In this document: in pieces, positions 18,114-30,009 of the stretch
How positions within the stretch are numbered: position 1 is the first letter of the stretch
How the letters are laid out: each line of letters begins with the position of its first letter
Source of the DNA: Burkholderia mayonis
Lineage (GTDB): Bacteria; Pseudomonadota; Gammaproteobacteria; Burkholderiales; Burkholderiaceae
Length of the DNA stretch: 64,000 nt
Reading direction: 5' to 3'
Assembly: GCF_001523745.2 (NCBI RefSeq)
Contig: NZ_CP013387.1
Location: 620,001 to 684,000 of the forward strand
The notes under the pieces: generated by a model
Told to the model about the DNA's origin: nothing
The model's database searches: none
Seen by the model: only the letters and a program-made list of their open reading frames with translations
Program-made: the position numbers and the translations under genes

Positions 18114-19550
18114 TTAGGAAAGACCCAGTTGCTGCGCGGTCGCATCGATCGCTTGCTTCGCCTTCTCGACGATCTCGTCGATCTCCGCTTTCGAGATCAC
18201 GAGCGGCGGCGACAGCAGCATCCGGTCGCCCGTCGCGCGCATCACCAGGTTGCCGTTGAAGCAGTAGTCGCGGCAGATCGTGCCGACCTCGCCGCCGTTC
18301 TCGAAGCGCTTGCGCGCGCCGGGTTCGCGCGCGAGCTGAAGGCCCGCGACGAGCCCCGCGCCCGCGATCTCGCCGACGATCGGATGATCGGCGAACGTCT
18401 CGCGCAGCCGCTGCTGGAAGTACGGGCCGGTGTCGGTCTTCACGCGCTCGACGATCTTCTCGTCGCGCAGCACCTTCGGATTCGCGACCGCCACCGCCGC
18501 CGCGACCGGATGCCCCGAATACGTCATCCCGTGATTGAACTCGCCGTGCGCGATCAGCGCATCAGCGATCCGGTCGGACAGCGCGACGGCGCCCATCGGC
18601 ACGTAGCCGCTCGTCAGCCCCTTCGCGAGCGTCATCAGATCGGGCTCGAAGCCGAAGTGCCGATGCGCGAACCATTCGCCGGTGCGCCCGAACCCGCCGA
18701 TCACTTCGTCGGCGACGAGCAGCACGTCGTACTTGCGGCAGATCCGCTCGATCTCGGGCCAGTATGTCGACGGCGGAAAGATCACGCCGCCCGCGCCCTG
18801 GAACGGCTCGCCGATGAACGCGGCGACGTTCTCCGCGCCGAGCTCGAGAATCTTCGCTTCGAGCTGTTGTGCGCGGGCGAGTCCGAATTCTTCCGGCGTC
18901 AGATTGCCCTGCGCTTCGCCGAAGAAGTACGGCTGATCGATATGGACGACGTGCTCGACCTTCGACGGCATCTGCTCGTGCATGTAGCCCATGCCGCCGA
19001 GCGTCGCGCCCGCGATCGTCGAACCGTGATAGCCGTTCCTGCGCGAGATCACGACCTTCTTCTGCGGCTGGTTCTGCGTGCGCCAGTATTGATGGACGAC
19101 GCGCAGCACCGTGTCGTTGCCTTCCGATCCGCTGTTGCAATAGAAGAAGTGATTGAACGACGGCGGCGCGATCTCGGCGAGCAACGCCGACAGCTCGATG
19201 ATCGGCGGGTGCGTCGTCTTGAAGAACGTGTTGTAGAACGGCAGTTCCTGGAGCTGCCGATACGCGGCGTCCGCGAGTTCCTTGCGGCCGTAACCGACGT
19301 TCACGCACCAGAGCCCGGCCATCCCGTCGATGATCTTGTTGCCGTCGGAATCCCACAGATAGACGCCTTCGGCCTTCACGATCACGCGGCTGCCGGCGCG
19401 ATTGAGCGCGCCCATGTCGGAAAACGGATGGATGTGATGCGCGGCGTCGAGCGCGCGGTATGCGGCGGTCGTGCGGCGTTGTTCGGCATGCGCGCCGGCC
19501 GCAGGTGCGGCGGGCTGGACCCATGCCGATTCGTTCAGTCGGTAGCTCAT
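18114..19550 (-). CDS. spuC: Putrescine/polyamine aminotransferase SpuC
   Basis: This 478-aa class III PLP aminotransferase transfers the amino group of putrescine or related amines to pyruvate. Landmarks are NSGSEGNDTVLRVV for PLP phosphate binding, RRNGYHGSTIAG, the PLP-aspartate segment LLVADEVIGGFGRTG, and the Schiff-base lysine in LAKGLTSGYVPMG. It is longer than GABA aminotransferases and matches the SpuC subgroup. GGAGG precedes the start at 19550. It gives a transamination route beside the gamma-glutamyl route encoded by the adjacent puuA-type gene. Confidence 0.92.
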   Translation of the reverse strand: MSYRLNESAWVQPAAPAAGAHAEQRRTTAAYRALDAAHHIHPFSDMGALNRAGSRVIVKAEGVYLWDSDGNKIIDGMAGLWCVNVGYGRKELADAAYRQLQELPFYNTFFKTTHPPIIELSALLAEIAPPSFNHFFYCNSGSEGNDTVLRVVHQYWRTQNQPQKKVVISRRNGYHGSTIAGATLGGMGYMHEQMPSKVEHVVHIDQPYFFGEAQGNLTPEEFGLARAQQLEAKILELGAENVAAFIGEPFQGAGGVIFPPSTYWPEIERICRKYDVLLVADEVIGGFGRTGEWFAHRHFGFEPDLMTLAKGLTSGYVPMGAVALSDRIADALIAHGEFNHGMTYSGHPVAAAVAVANPKVLRDEKIVERVKTDTGPYFQQRLRETFADHPIVGEIAGAGLVAGLQLAREPGARKRFENGGEVGTICRDYCFNGNLVMRATGDRMLLSPPLVISKAEIDEIVEKAKQAIDATAQQLGLS

Positions 19551-19585
19551 CGTTGCCTCCTGTATAGATGCGGCTGCGTTTGCGT

Positions 19586-20920
19586 TCAGACGTGCAGCAG
19601 CAGATGCTTGCGTTCCCACGAGCTGATCACGCGGAAAAATGCTTCGTACTCCGTTTCCTTCAGCGCAAGATAGGCCTTCACGAACTTTTCGCCAAGGATC
19701 CCGGCGAGCGGCTCGCACGCAGACATCAGCGTCAAGCCTTCTTCGAGATTGCGCGGCAACTGGTACGGCAGGCTGTAGCCGTCGCTGACGAGCGGCTCGG
19801 TCGGCGCGAGGCGCTGCGTCATGCCGAGGTAGCCGGCCGCGAGCGTGCCCGCGATCGCGAGATACGGATTGCAGTCGACGCCCGGAATCCGGTTCTCGAC
19901 GCGGCGCGACACCGACGACGAATGCGGAATCCGGAAGCCGACCGTGCGGTTGTCGTAGCCCCACTGCACGTTGATCGGCGCGGCCATGAAGCGAGACAGC
20001 CGGCGATACGAATTGATGTACGGTGCGAAGATCGGCATCAGCGCGGGCGTGTACTTCTGCAGCCCGGCGATGTATCCGTAGAACATGTCGGTCGGGCTGC
20101 CGTCGGCGGCGGTGAAGAGATTCCGTCCGGTCTCTTCGTCGACGATGCTCTGATGCACGTGCATCGCCGAGCCGGGCTCGTTCTCCATCGGCTTTGCCAT
20201 GAACGTCGCGTACATGTGATGCCGCAGCGCCGCTTCGCGCACCGTGCGCTTGAACAGGAACACGCGGTCGGCGAGATTCAGCGGATCGCCGTGCAGGAAA
20301 TTGATCTCCATCTGCGCGGCGCCGACTTCGTGAATCAGCGTGTCGACTTCGAGATCCTGCACTTCGCAGTACTCGTAGATATCTTCGAACAGCGGGTCGA
20401 ACTCGTTGACCGCTTCGATCGAATACGACTGGCGTCCCGTCTCCGGCCGCCCGGTGCGGCCGATCGGCGGCGCGAGCGGGAGATCCGGGTCCTTGTTCAT
20501 GTCGACCAGATAGAACTCGAGCTCCGGCGCGATCACGGGCTTCCAGCCTTTCGCCTTGTAAAGCTCGAGCACGCGGCGCAGCACGCGGCGCGGCGAGATC
20601 TCGACGGGCGTGCCGTCGAAGTGCACGCAATCGTGGATCACTTGCGCGGTCGGATCGATCGCCCACGGAATCAGGCGAATCGTCGACGCGTCGGGCAGAC
20701 ACACCATGTCGGGATCGGTGACGCCCGTCAGTGTGCCGTCTTCCGGATAGTCGCCGGTGACTGTCTGGATCATCACGGCCTGCGGCAGGCGCATCGATTC
20801 GCCGGTTTCGAACTTGCTGCGCGGAATGATCTTGCCGCGCGCGATGCCGGCCATGTCGGGGATGATCGCTTCCACTTCGGTGATCCGATGTTTCTTCAGG
20901 AATTCGTCGATGTCTTGCAT
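19586..20920 (-). CDS. puuA: Gamma-glutamylputrescine synthetase (glutamine-synthetase family)
   Basis: This 444-aa type I glutamine-synthetase homologue probably ligates glutamate to putrescine, with ATP. The catalytic core has APELEFYLV and EVGAAQMEINF for the metal sites, MHVHQSIVDEETG with the ammonia-site histidines, and the NPYLAIAGTLAAGYLG and RVENRIPG segments for ATP and glutamate. The adenylylation-site region of true GlnA is absent. Start at 20920 gives MQDIDEFLKKHRITEVE, normal for PuuA/SpuI proteins. It lies 35 bp upstream of spuC and 26 bp downstream of puuD. Confidence 0.92.
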   Translation of the reverse strand: MQDIDEFLKKHRITEVEAIIPDMAGIARGKIIPRSKFETGESMRLPQAVMIQTVTGDYPEDGTLTGVTDPDMVCLPDASTIRLIPWAIDPTAQVIHDCVHFDGTPVEISPRRVLRRVLELYKAKGWKPVIAPELEFYLVDMNKDPDLPLAPPIGRTGRPETGRQSYSIEAVNEFDPLFEDIYEYCEVQDLEVDTLIHEVGAAQMEINFLHGDPLNLADRVFLFKRTVREAALRHHMYATFMAKPMENEPGSAMHVHQSIVDEETGRNLFTAADGSPTDMFYGYIAGLQKYTPALMPIFAPYINSYRRLSRFMAAPINVQWGYDNRTVGFRIPHSSSVSRRVENRIPGVDCNPYLAIAGTLAAGYLGMTQRLAPTEPLVSDGYSLPYQLPRNLEEGLTLMSACEPLAGILGEKFVKAYLALKETEYEAFFRVISSWERKHLLLHV

Positions 20921-20946
20921 GATCGTTCTCGTTGTAGTGGGCCGTT

Positions 20947-21747
20947 TCACGCGTGAACCGCATGCGCCGGCAGCAGGTCGGCGTCGTTCTGCATTCGGGC
21001 GCGCATCCGGTCGCGGCATGCGTCGCCGAACGCGCGGAAGATCGCGGTGGACAGCGGATCGTCCGCGTGCTTCCACTCCGGATGCCATTGCACGCCGAGC
21101 GCGAATGCGCGTGCGTCCGGCACGCTGACGGCTTCGACGAGCCCGTCGGGCGCGACCGCTTCGATTGCGAGGCCCGCGCCCAATTGCGCGATGCCTTGGC
21201 TGTGCAGCGAATTCACGCGCGCGTCGGCCGCGCCGCCGAGCAGGCGCTGCAGCAGCCCGTCGGGCGCGAGCCGAATTGCGTGCGCCGGCGCGTACTGCGC
21301 GTCGAGCGCGTCGCGCTTGTCTTCGCGGTGATCGTCGAAGCCTTCGACCGCATGCACTTGTTGATGCAGCGTGCCGCCGAACACGACGTTCATCTCCTGG
21401 AAGCCGCGGCAGATCGCGAACACCGGCACGCCGGCGTCGATCGCCGCGCGCAGCAGCGGCAGCGTCGTCGCGTCGCGCGACGGGTCGTGCAGCGTGCCGG
21501 GCGCGCTCGGCTGGCCGCCGTAGCGATGCGGCTCGACGTTCGAATAGCTGCCGGTAAACAGCAGTCCGTCAACGGCGGCGAGCACGTCCGGAGTCGCTTG
21601 CCGCGCGCCGAGCGCGGGCACGAGCATCGCGAGCGCGTTTGCGCCGTCGACGATTGCCGAGACGTATTTCTCGCCGGCGACGTGCGATGGATGCGCGCCG
21701 ATCATCGTTTTATCCGCGATGATTCCGACCAATGGTTTGCTTTGCAT
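20947..21747 (-). CDS. puuD: Gamma-glutamyl-GABA hydrolase (class I amidotransferase-like)
   Basis: This 266-aa peptidase C26 enzyme hydrolyses gamma-glutamyl-GABA to glutamate and GABA. The nucleophile elbow FAICRGFQEMNVVFGG (Cys near residue 117) and the catalytic His-Glu in VQWHPEWKHA are intact; GSYSNVEPHRYGG matches the PuuD oxyanion region. It is the first gene of the leftward polyamine run, so the promoter in the 21748-22682 interval drives at least puuD-puuA-spuC. Confidence 0.92.
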   Translation of the reverse strand: MQSKPLVGIIADKTMIGAHPSHVAGEKYVSAIVDGANALAMLVPALGARQATPDVLAAVDGLLFTGSYSNVEPHRYGGQPSAPGTLHDPSRDATTLPLLRAAIDAGVPVFAICRGFQEMNVVFGGTLHQQVHAVEGFDDHREDKRDALDAQYAPAHAIRLAPDGLLQRLLGGAADARVNSLHSQGIAQLGAGLAIEAVAPDGLVEAVSVPDARAFALGVQWHPEWKHADDPLSTAIFRAFGDACRDRMRARMQNDADLLPAHAVHA

Positions 21748-22682
21748 GAATTTCACGTTCGATGAATGCCGGGATTGCGAATCGCGCATCGAAATCGCAA
21801 TACGGCAGGCGTGACAGGGCCCGTCGGCTTCACGCAATGCGCGAAGCCGCTGAGAGAGAGGCGCGACGGACGAGCGACGGCAGCAAGCGGGCGACCGCAC
21901 GGCACGCAACGAATGGGGATGACGCTCGCTCGAATCGAACGCGCGGCGCAACGTGGATGGTCGAGCGCACGCGCGACGATGCGGCACGCCGCTGCGCCGA
22001 TCAGGCGTCAGGGCATACGCTCGAAGCGAACCGCGTCAGAAGGAGAGGCGCTACGGCAGAAGCGAGGCGACTTCGTCGATGTGCACGGCGATGTAGGCGC
22101 GTGCGGAGACGGCGTTGTGACGTCGTACGGAACGACGGGACAGGATGGTGAAGACGGAAGGAAGCAGGCGAGGAACAAGCGCGCCGCTGCTGCCGTCGGA
22201 GAGGGCGACGTCATGCGGGATGCTTGCCGCATGTCTTCGATCCCACCTTACCAGAGGGCCACGGACTCTCACGATTACACTCGACTGGTGACGTTGAAAG
22301 TTTTGAACACCCCGGTTCATCGAACGCATTCGGCGTTTAATAAATCGAGGCGGCGGTCCGGCGGCAAGATCGCCAACGCGTTACATACTTCGTACACCGT
22401 CGGAACGCGCTGCAACATGACGATGATGTGACGCCGACCTGTGGATCAGCATATACGAGCCAAAAACGGCGTCAAATATTTTTCAAAAATACGGATCACT
22501 GTGTTCTTTCTGTGGCGGGCATCGATCCTGCATAAGCGATTGCATGCCGCGGCGTGCATTATTTCGAACGCCTTGCAGGGTTTTCCCGGACAGAAATCAA
22601 TTGAAAGTGATTAGAATATTCGACACTCGAGCCACGCAATCGTCGGTCGTAGACGCTACCAATCGTGTCGGAATCCCTATCG
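21748..22682. promoter_or_regulatory. Divergent control region between puuD and puuR
   Basis: This 935-bp region separates the leftward polyamine operon from rightward puuR. The half near puuD is GC-rich and shows nothing clear. The last 250 bp are AT-rich and contain the perfect inverted repeat TATTTTTCAAAAATA (22477-22491), a candidate PuuR or RNA polymerase site, and TTGAAA near 22600 as a possible -35. No coding sequence is supported. Confidence 0.5.
22477..22491. promoter_or_regulatory. Perfect 15-bp inverted repeat, candidate PuuR operator
   Basis: The sequence TATTTTTCAAAAATA has perfect 7-bp arms around one base and lies about 190 bp before puuR. E. coli PuuR binds AT-rich sites, so it is a plausible operator, but the match is to composition rather than to a precise consensus. 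Confidence 0.35.
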
Positions 22683-23234
22683 ATGTCCAATGAAGTCGCC
22701 ACCCGCCTGCGTCACGTGCGCGTGAAGTACGGTCTGTCGCAGCGCGAGCTCGCGAAGCGCGCGGGCGTCACGAACGGCACCATCTCGCTGATCGAGCAGA
22801 ACCGCGTCAGTCCATCGGTAGGATCGCTGAAGAAATTGCTCGAATGCATTCCGATGAGTCTCGCGGAGTTCTTCACGTTCGAAGTCGACGAGAACCGTTC
22901 GGTCGTCTCGCGCCGCGGCGAGATGCCGAACCTCGGCAACGACGCGATCGGCTTCTATCTCGCGGGCTCCGGCGTCAAGGACCGCAACATGTGCATCATG
23001 CGCGAGGTCTATCAGCCGCTCGCGGACACCGGTCCGGAAATGCTCGCGCATGCGGGACACGAGGGCGGCGTCGTCGTGTCCGGGCAGATCGAGCTGACCG
23101 TCGACGGCACGACGTGGCTGCTCGATCCCGGAGACAGCTACTACTTCGAGAGCCGCTTGCCGCACCGTTTTCGCAATCCCAGCGCGGAACACGTCTGCGA
23201 GGTCGTGTCGGCGAATTCGCCGCCCACCTTCTGA
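22683..23234 (+). CDS. puuR: PuuR-like XRE/cupin transcriptional regulator
   Basis: This 183-aa regulator has an N-terminal lambda-repressor-like HTH (LSQRELAKRAGVTNGTISLIEQNRVSPSVGSLKKLL, about residues 19-54, shown as the family signature). A C-terminal cupin_2 domain (about 105-175, ending LDPGDSYYFESRLPHRFRN) is the expected ligand-binding barrel for putrescine. An in-frame GTG at 22665 is an alternative start. It is divergent from puuD and 98 bp upstream of the aldehyde dehydrogenase gene, the classical position for a repressor of the puu pathway. Confidence 0.88.
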   Translation: MSNEVATRLRHVRVKYGLSQRELAKRAGVTNGTISLIEQNRVSPSVGSLKKLLECIPMSLAEFFTFEVDENRSVVSRRGEMPNLGNDAIGFYLAGSGVKDRNMCIMREVYQPLADTGPEMLAHAGHEGGVVVSGQIELTVDGTTWLLDPGDSYYFESRLPHRFRNPSAEHVCEVVSANSPPTF

Positions 23235-23332
23235 CGACGCGCCAACGCGATTCGCCGCCGCCGCGCGCCGCAAGCGAGCGGCGTCACGTACGTCGTTACG
23301 CATGGCGAATCAAATCCTACGAGGCAATCCCG

Positions 23333-24823
23333 ATGGACAAGACGACTTTGGCTTACTGGCAGGACAAGGCTGCGACGCTCGCGATCGAAGGGCGCGCATT
23401 CATCGACGGCGCGTATCGCGACGCGCACGGCGGCAAGACGTTCGATTGCGTGAGCCCGATCGACGGCCGCGTGCTCGTGAAGGTCGCCGATTGCGGCGCG
23501 GCCGACGTCGACGCGGCGGTGACCGCCGCGCGGCGCGCGTTCGACGCGCAGGTGTGGGCGGGCCTGAGCCCGCGCAAGCGCAAGGCGATCCTGCTGCGCT
23601 GGGCGGCGCTGATGCGCGAGCGCCTCGACGAGCTGTCGCTGCTCGAGACGCTCGACGCGGGCAAGCCGATCGGCGACACGACGACGGTCGACGTGCCGGG
23701 CGCCGCGTATTGTGTCGAGTGGTTCGCGGAAGCGATCGACAAGGTCGGCGGCGAAGTGGTGCCCGCCGATCATCATCTCGTCGGCTTCGTCACGCGCGAG
23801 CCGCTCGGCGTCGTCGCCGCGGTCGTGCCATGGAATTTCCCGATCCTGATGGCGTCGTGGAAGTTCGGGCCGGCGCTCGCCGCGGGCAACAGCGTCGTGC
23901 TGAAGCCTTCGGAGAAATCGCCGCTCACGGCGATCAAGGTCGCGCAGCTCGCGCACGAGGCGGGCATTCCGGCCGGCGTGTTCAACGTCGTGCCGGGCGG
24001 CGGCGAGCCGGGCAAGCTGCTCGCGCTGCATCGCGACGTCGACTGTCTCGCGTTCACCGGGTCAACGGGCGTCGGCAAGCTGATCATGCAGTACGCGGGG
24101 CAATCGAACCTGAAGCGCGTGTGGCTCGAACTCGGCGGCAAGTCGCCGAACATCGTGCTGCCCGATTGCCCGGATCTCGACCGCGCGGCGAAGGCGGCGG
24201 CGGGCGCGATCTTCTACAACATGGGCGAGATGTGCACGGCGGGCTCGCGTCTCCTCGTGCATCGCGACATCAAGGACGCGTTCGTCGAGAAGCTCGTCGC
24301 CGCGGCGCGCGCGTATACGCCGGGCAATCCGCTCGATCCGAACGTGTCGATGGGCGCGATCGTCGATGAGGTCCAGCTCGAACGCGTGCTCGGCTATATC
24401 GAGTCGGGCCGCGGCGAAGCGAAGCTGCTGCTCGGCGGCGCGCGCGTGAACGAAAAAGGCGGCGGCTTCTACATCGAGCCGACCGTGTTCGATACGACGC
24501 CCGACGCGAAGATCGCGCGCGAGGAAATCTTCGGCCCGGTGTTGTCGGTGATCACGTTCGATTCGGTCGACGAAGCGGTGAGGATCGCGAACGACAGCGA
24601 TTACGGGCTCGGCGCCGCGGTGTGGACCTCGAGTCTGACGACCGCGCACGAAGTCGCGCGTCGGCTGCGCGCGGGCACGGTATGGGTCAACTGCTACGAC
24701 GAAGGGGGCGACATGAATTTCCCGTTCGGCGGCTACAAGCAATCGGGCAACGGCCGCGACAAGTCGTTGCACGCACTGGAGAAGTACACCGAGCTGAAGT
24801 CGACGCTCGTGCGGCTGCGCTAA
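23333..24823 (+). CDS. puuC: Gamma-glutamyl-gamma-aminobutyraldehyde dehydrogenase
   Basis: This 496-aa NAD(P)-dependent aldehyde dehydrogenase oxidises the aldehyde made by PuuB or SpuC. Conserved elements are VVPWNFPILMASWK (Asn for the oxyanion hole), FTGSTGVGKLIMQYA for cofactor, catalytic Glu in LELGGKSPNIV, and nucleophile Cys in NMGEMCTAGSRLLVH. The end FPFGGYKQSGNGRDKSLHALEKYTELK is typical of PuuC/AldH polyamine enzymes. A GAGG ribosome site precedes the ATG at 23333. Confidence 0.92.
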   Translation: MDKTTLAYWQDKAATLAIEGRAFIDGAYRDAHGGKTFDCVSPIDGRVLVKVADCGAADVDAAVTAARRAFDAQVWAGLSPRKRKAILLRWAALMRERLDELSLLETLDAGKPIGDTTTVDVPGAAYCVEWFAEAIDKVGGEVVPADHHLVGFVTREPLGVVAAVVPWNFPILMASWKFGPALAAGNSVVLKPSEKSPLTAIKVAQLAHEAGIPAGVFNVVPGGGEPGKLLALHRDVDCLAFTGSTGVGKLIMQYAGQSNLKRVWLELGGKSPNIVLPDCPDLDRAAKAAAGAIFYNMGEMCTAGSRLLVHRDIKDAFVEKLVAAARAYTPGNPLDPNVSMGAIVDEVQLERVLGYIESGRGEAKLLLGGARVNEKGGGFYIEPTVFDTTPDAKIAREEIFGPVLSVITFDSVDEAVRIANDSDYGLGAAVWTSSLTTAHEVARRLRAGTVWVNCYDEGGDMNFPFGGYKQSGNGRDKSLHALEKYTELKSTLVRLR

Positions 24824-24953
24824 AGGATTCGCAAGCCAGCGCGGCGGCGCGAACGCATCACGCCGCCGCGTTCCCAATGAATCCAACCGCCGGCCCGTTC
24901 GCCTTTTCCCTTGCAGCGCCGCGAACGAGCCGGTCCCTCCAACGGATCATTCG

Positions 24954-25916
24954 ATGAATGAAACGCTCTATGGCGACGGCGCGATCCGCCGTCCATCTCT
25001 CTACGGTTCCTCGATCGAAAACACCTACGCGGGCGTGCTGTCGTTCATGCGACGCAACTACAGTCGCGATCTCGACGGCGTCGACGTCGCCGTGTCCGGC
25101 GTGCCGCTCGATCTCGCGACGACGTTTCGCTCCGGCGCGCGCCTCGGCCCGTCCGCGGTGCGCGCGGCGAGCGTGCAGCTCGCGGAGCTGCATCCCTATC
25201 CATGGGGCTTCGATCCGTTCGACGATCTCGCGGTGATCGACTACGGCGACTGCTGGTTCGACGCGCACAATCCGCCGACGATCAAGGCCGCGATCGTCGA
25301 GCATGCGCAAACGATCCTGCGATCGAACGCGAAGATGCTGACGTTCGGCGGCGATCACTACATCACGTATCCGCTGCTGATTGCGCACGCGCAGAAGTAC
25401 GGCGGGCCGCTGTCGCTGATCCATTTCGACGCGCACTGCGACACATGGGCCGACGACGATCCGGACAGCCTCAATCACGGCACGATGTTCTACAAGGCGG
25501 TCGACGAAGGGCTGATCGATCCGAAGACGTCGGTGCAGATCGGCATCCGCACGTGGAACGACGACTATCTCGGCATCAACGTGCTCGACGCCGCGTGGGT
25601 GCACGAGCACGGTCCGCGCGCGGCGCTCGAACGCATCCGGTCGATCGTCGGCGACCGGCCCGCTTATCTGACATTCGATATCGACTGCCTCGATCCCGCG
25701 TTCGCGCCGGGCACGGGCACGCCGGTCGCGGGCGGGCTGTCGTCCGCGCAGGCGCTGTCGATCGTGCGCGGCCTCGGCGGCGTGAACCTGATCGGCGCGG
25801 ACGTCGTCGAAGTCGCACCCGCGTACGACCAGAGCGAGATCACCGCGATCGCGGCCGCGCACATCGCGTGCGATCTGCTGTGCCTGTGGCGGCAGCGCAA
25901 GGTCGGCGCGCGCTGA
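24954..25916 (+). CDS. speB: Agmatinase/guanidinobutyrase-family ureohydrolase
   Basis: This 320-aa binuclear manganese ureohydrolase releases urea from agmatine or a guanidino acid. All metal-ligand motifs are present: GGDHYITYPLL, HFDAHCDTW and TFDIDCLDPAFAPGTGTP. Length and the N-terminal SFMRRNYSRDLDGVDVAVSGVPLD match the SpeB/GbuA group. In this context it would feed putrescine (from agmatine) into the puu pathway, but guanidinobutyrate as substrate is equally possible because it gives GABA. Confidence 0.9.
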   Translation: MNETLYGDGAIRRPSLYGSSIENTYAGVLSFMRRNYSRDLDGVDVAVSGVPLDLATTFRSGARLGPSAVRAASVQLAELHPYPWGFDPFDDLAVIDYGDCWFDAHNPPTIKAAIVEHAQTILRSNAKMLTFGGDHYITYPLLIAHAQKYGGPLSLIHFDAHCDTWADDDPDSLNHGTMFYKAVDEGLIDPKTSVQIGIRTWNDDYLGINVLDAAWVHEHGPRAALERIRSIVGDRPAYLTFDIDCLDPAFAPGTGTPVAGGLSSAQALSIVRGLGGVNLIGADVVEVAPAYDQSEITAIAAAHIACDLLCLWRQRKVGAR

Positions 25917-26017
25917 CCGACGGTGCCGAATGGCGCTCGCTCCTATTTCGGGAGCGAGCGGCGCGCAAATGGCTGGCTGGGACGACAACGAAATTTGGGC
26001 GCAAACGGAGGCGAAGC

Positions 26018-26431
26018 ATGGCATTTGCGATCAAAGCCGAAGTGAGCGATCCGCAGGCGAAGACGTTCGCGTTCACTGCGCAAAAGACGATGTACGGCGG
26101 CAAGCATATCGCCGAAGGCGACACAATCTTCGTGTTCGCGAGCGAGAACGAGGGGGGGCGCGGCCTCATCGCGCGCGGCGTCGTGACGTTCGTCGAAGCA
26201 ATCGCGAAAATTCCCGGCGCGGCTCGGCAAACGCCGCGCGTGAGCGTCGCCATCGAGCGCGCGGCGCGCGCGAAGCGGCCGCTCGGACGAAACGAACTCG
26301 GAGGCTTCGCGGACTGGCGCGACGGTCAGCCCGCGACCGAGCTCAACTTCAAGTTCTATCGTCAGGCGACCAACAAGATCGTCGGCATCTCGGACGAAGC
26401 GGCGGCGTTCCTCGACACGTTCTTCATCTAG
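26018..26431 (+). CDS. Conserved hypothetical 137-aa protein
   Basis: A small soluble protein with no signal peptide or membrane segment. Typical features are MYGGKHIAEGDTIFVFASENEGGRGLIARGVVTFVE, a pattern resembling a small beta-barrel such as EVE/PUA-like domains, and a C-terminal LNFKFYRQATNKIVGIS. A good ribosome site (ACGGAGG) precedes the ATG at 26018, and codon bias is that of genuine local genes. It stands between the agmatinase gene and groES. I do not recognise a specific function. Confidence 0.7.
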   Translation: MAFAIKAEVSDPQAKTFAFTAQKTMYGGKHIAEGDTIFVFASENEGGRGLIARGVVTFVEAIAKIPGAARQTPRVSVAIERAARAKRPLGRNELGGFADWRDGQPATELNFKFYRQATNKIVGISDEAAAFLDTFFI

Positions 26432-26597
26432 CGCAACCGGCCGCCGGCCGATGGATGCCCGGTCGCACCTTATGCGATTCGCCGATAAGTTTGTGCCAAT
26501 CCGTTATTGGAGCGATCGACTGCACGTTTCTATACTCGACACCGGACTGGCGCTCATCGAACCCGAGTGCCAACGACTTCGATAAGGAAACCTGAGA

Positions 26598-28542
<1,945 letters not shown>

Positions 28543-28882
28543 GGAGCGCGTGGTGCGGCGGTGGATGCGCGCCGTGCTCGACGGGCGCGCGCCTGTACGC
28601 AGCGCGCCTGGGTGCGACGCGGTAACGCAGGCCGGTGCGCGGCATCGGACGTGACGCGTGACGCACGACGCACGGCACGCAAAGCGAAGCGCCGTACACC
28701 GAACCGAATGCCCGCCAAGCGGCAGGCGTCGAACCGAACCGTTCGACGCCTGCCGCGTTGCATTTATTTCCCATGCTCATAAGCGTCCAATGAAACGTTG
28801 GTTTGTCTGCCGGCGCGATGCCGTTAACGTAATGCGATCACCATCGCATTCGACCAACACGACACGATCGGGGGCGCGACGC
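28543..28882. other. Intergenic region after groEL
   Basis: GC-rich, without a supported gene. No strong intrinsic terminator is visible directly after the groEL stop. The sequence becomes less GC-rich shortly before the degenerate AraC gene at 28883. Confidence 0.5.
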
Positions 28883-29852
28883 ATGCGGGCGCATACAGAC
28901 AAGATCATCCACTGGCTGCTGTCGAGCCTCGAGCCCGTCAGCTCGATCTTTCACGTCGGCCAATACTGCGGCGACGGCTGGCGCGCGTCGACGGCCGGCC
29001 GCGCGCGGGCGAGCTTCCACGTCGTGCTGCATGGCGGCTGCGGCTGCATATCTCCGATGGCCGCGCGAGCGTGCCGCTCGCCGAGGGCGACGCGGTGTTC
29101 CTGATGCGCGATCTCCCGCATGCGCTGACGTCCGGCGCGACGCCGTGCGCACGGCGCCCGCCATGCAGCGCTTCGATCCCGGCGCGCCGGGCGCGGTCGG
29201 CCTCGCATGCGGCTTTCTCGCGTTTCGCAACGGCTCGAGCGACTGGATCGCATCGTACTTGCCCGATTGCCTCGTGGTTCGGCGCGACAGCGCGGCGGCC
29301 GAACAGATCCATGCGATCGTCGGGCTGATCCGCACTGAGGCGGCGATGCCCGGCTCGTTCGACGAGCCGTCGCCGCTGATCGCGCGGCTGACCGAACTGC
29401 TGTTCTTCTACGCGGTGCGCGACGCGGTCGACGACGATTCGCTCGCGAGCGGCCTCGCGCCGCTGATGCGCCGCGCCGAATTCGCGAGCCTGATCGCGGC
29501 CGTCATCGACCGGCCGGGCGACCCATGGACGACCGATGTAATGGCGTCGTTCGCGCACATGTCCCGCGCGACGTTCTTCAAGCGCTTCGTCGATGCGTGC
29601 GGCCAGCCGCCCGCGCAATTCGTCACGCTGATCCGGATGAAGATCGCGGCCGAGATGCTGCGGCAGGGCGAGGCGATCGCGCGCGTCGCCGAATGGGTCG
29701 GCTACCAGTCGGAATCGGCGTTCGCGCATGCGTTCAAGCGAACCGTTGGGCTGCAGCCGGGCGCATACCGGCGCGAGCAGGGCGGTGCGCCGCCGCCCCG
29801 CCGCGCGGCCGACGGCCCGCATGCCGCTGGAGCGAACGCCGCATTGCATTGA
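28883..29852 (+). pseudogene. AraC-family regulator with two frameshifts
   Basis: This regulator has a cupin_6 type N-terminal domain and an AraC HTH domain spread over three frames. Frame A starts at the ATG 28883 (DKIIHWLLSSLEPVSSIFHVGQYC...SFHVVLHGG) and runs to about 29040. Frame B (RLHISDGRASVPLAEGDAVFLMRDLPH) covers about 29041-29155. Frame C (MQRFDPGAPGAVGLACGFLAFRN onward) continues to 29852 with an intact double HTH (FAHMSRATFFKRFVDACG and VAEWVGYQSESAFAHAFKR). Unless both shifts are sequencing errors, no full-length protein is made. It precedes the AhpD-like gene and probably once regulated it. Confidence 0.8.
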
Positions 29853-30009
29853 GCGGGTTCCGTCGCTTCGACGTTACGCGGAAGCGTCCGCTTCGTGCTT
29901 TCGTTCGCCGCTTCGCACGCGTGGACGAATTCGCAGCACTCGAAGACCTTCGCGCATTGCCCGCCGTCGGCGAGCTTCGGACAATGGTGCATCCCATCCG
30001 GAGCCTCAC

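Noticed and set aside
26432..26597. Possible CIRCE element before groES
   Set aside because: No TTAGCACTC-N9-GAGTGCTAA-like repeat is present.
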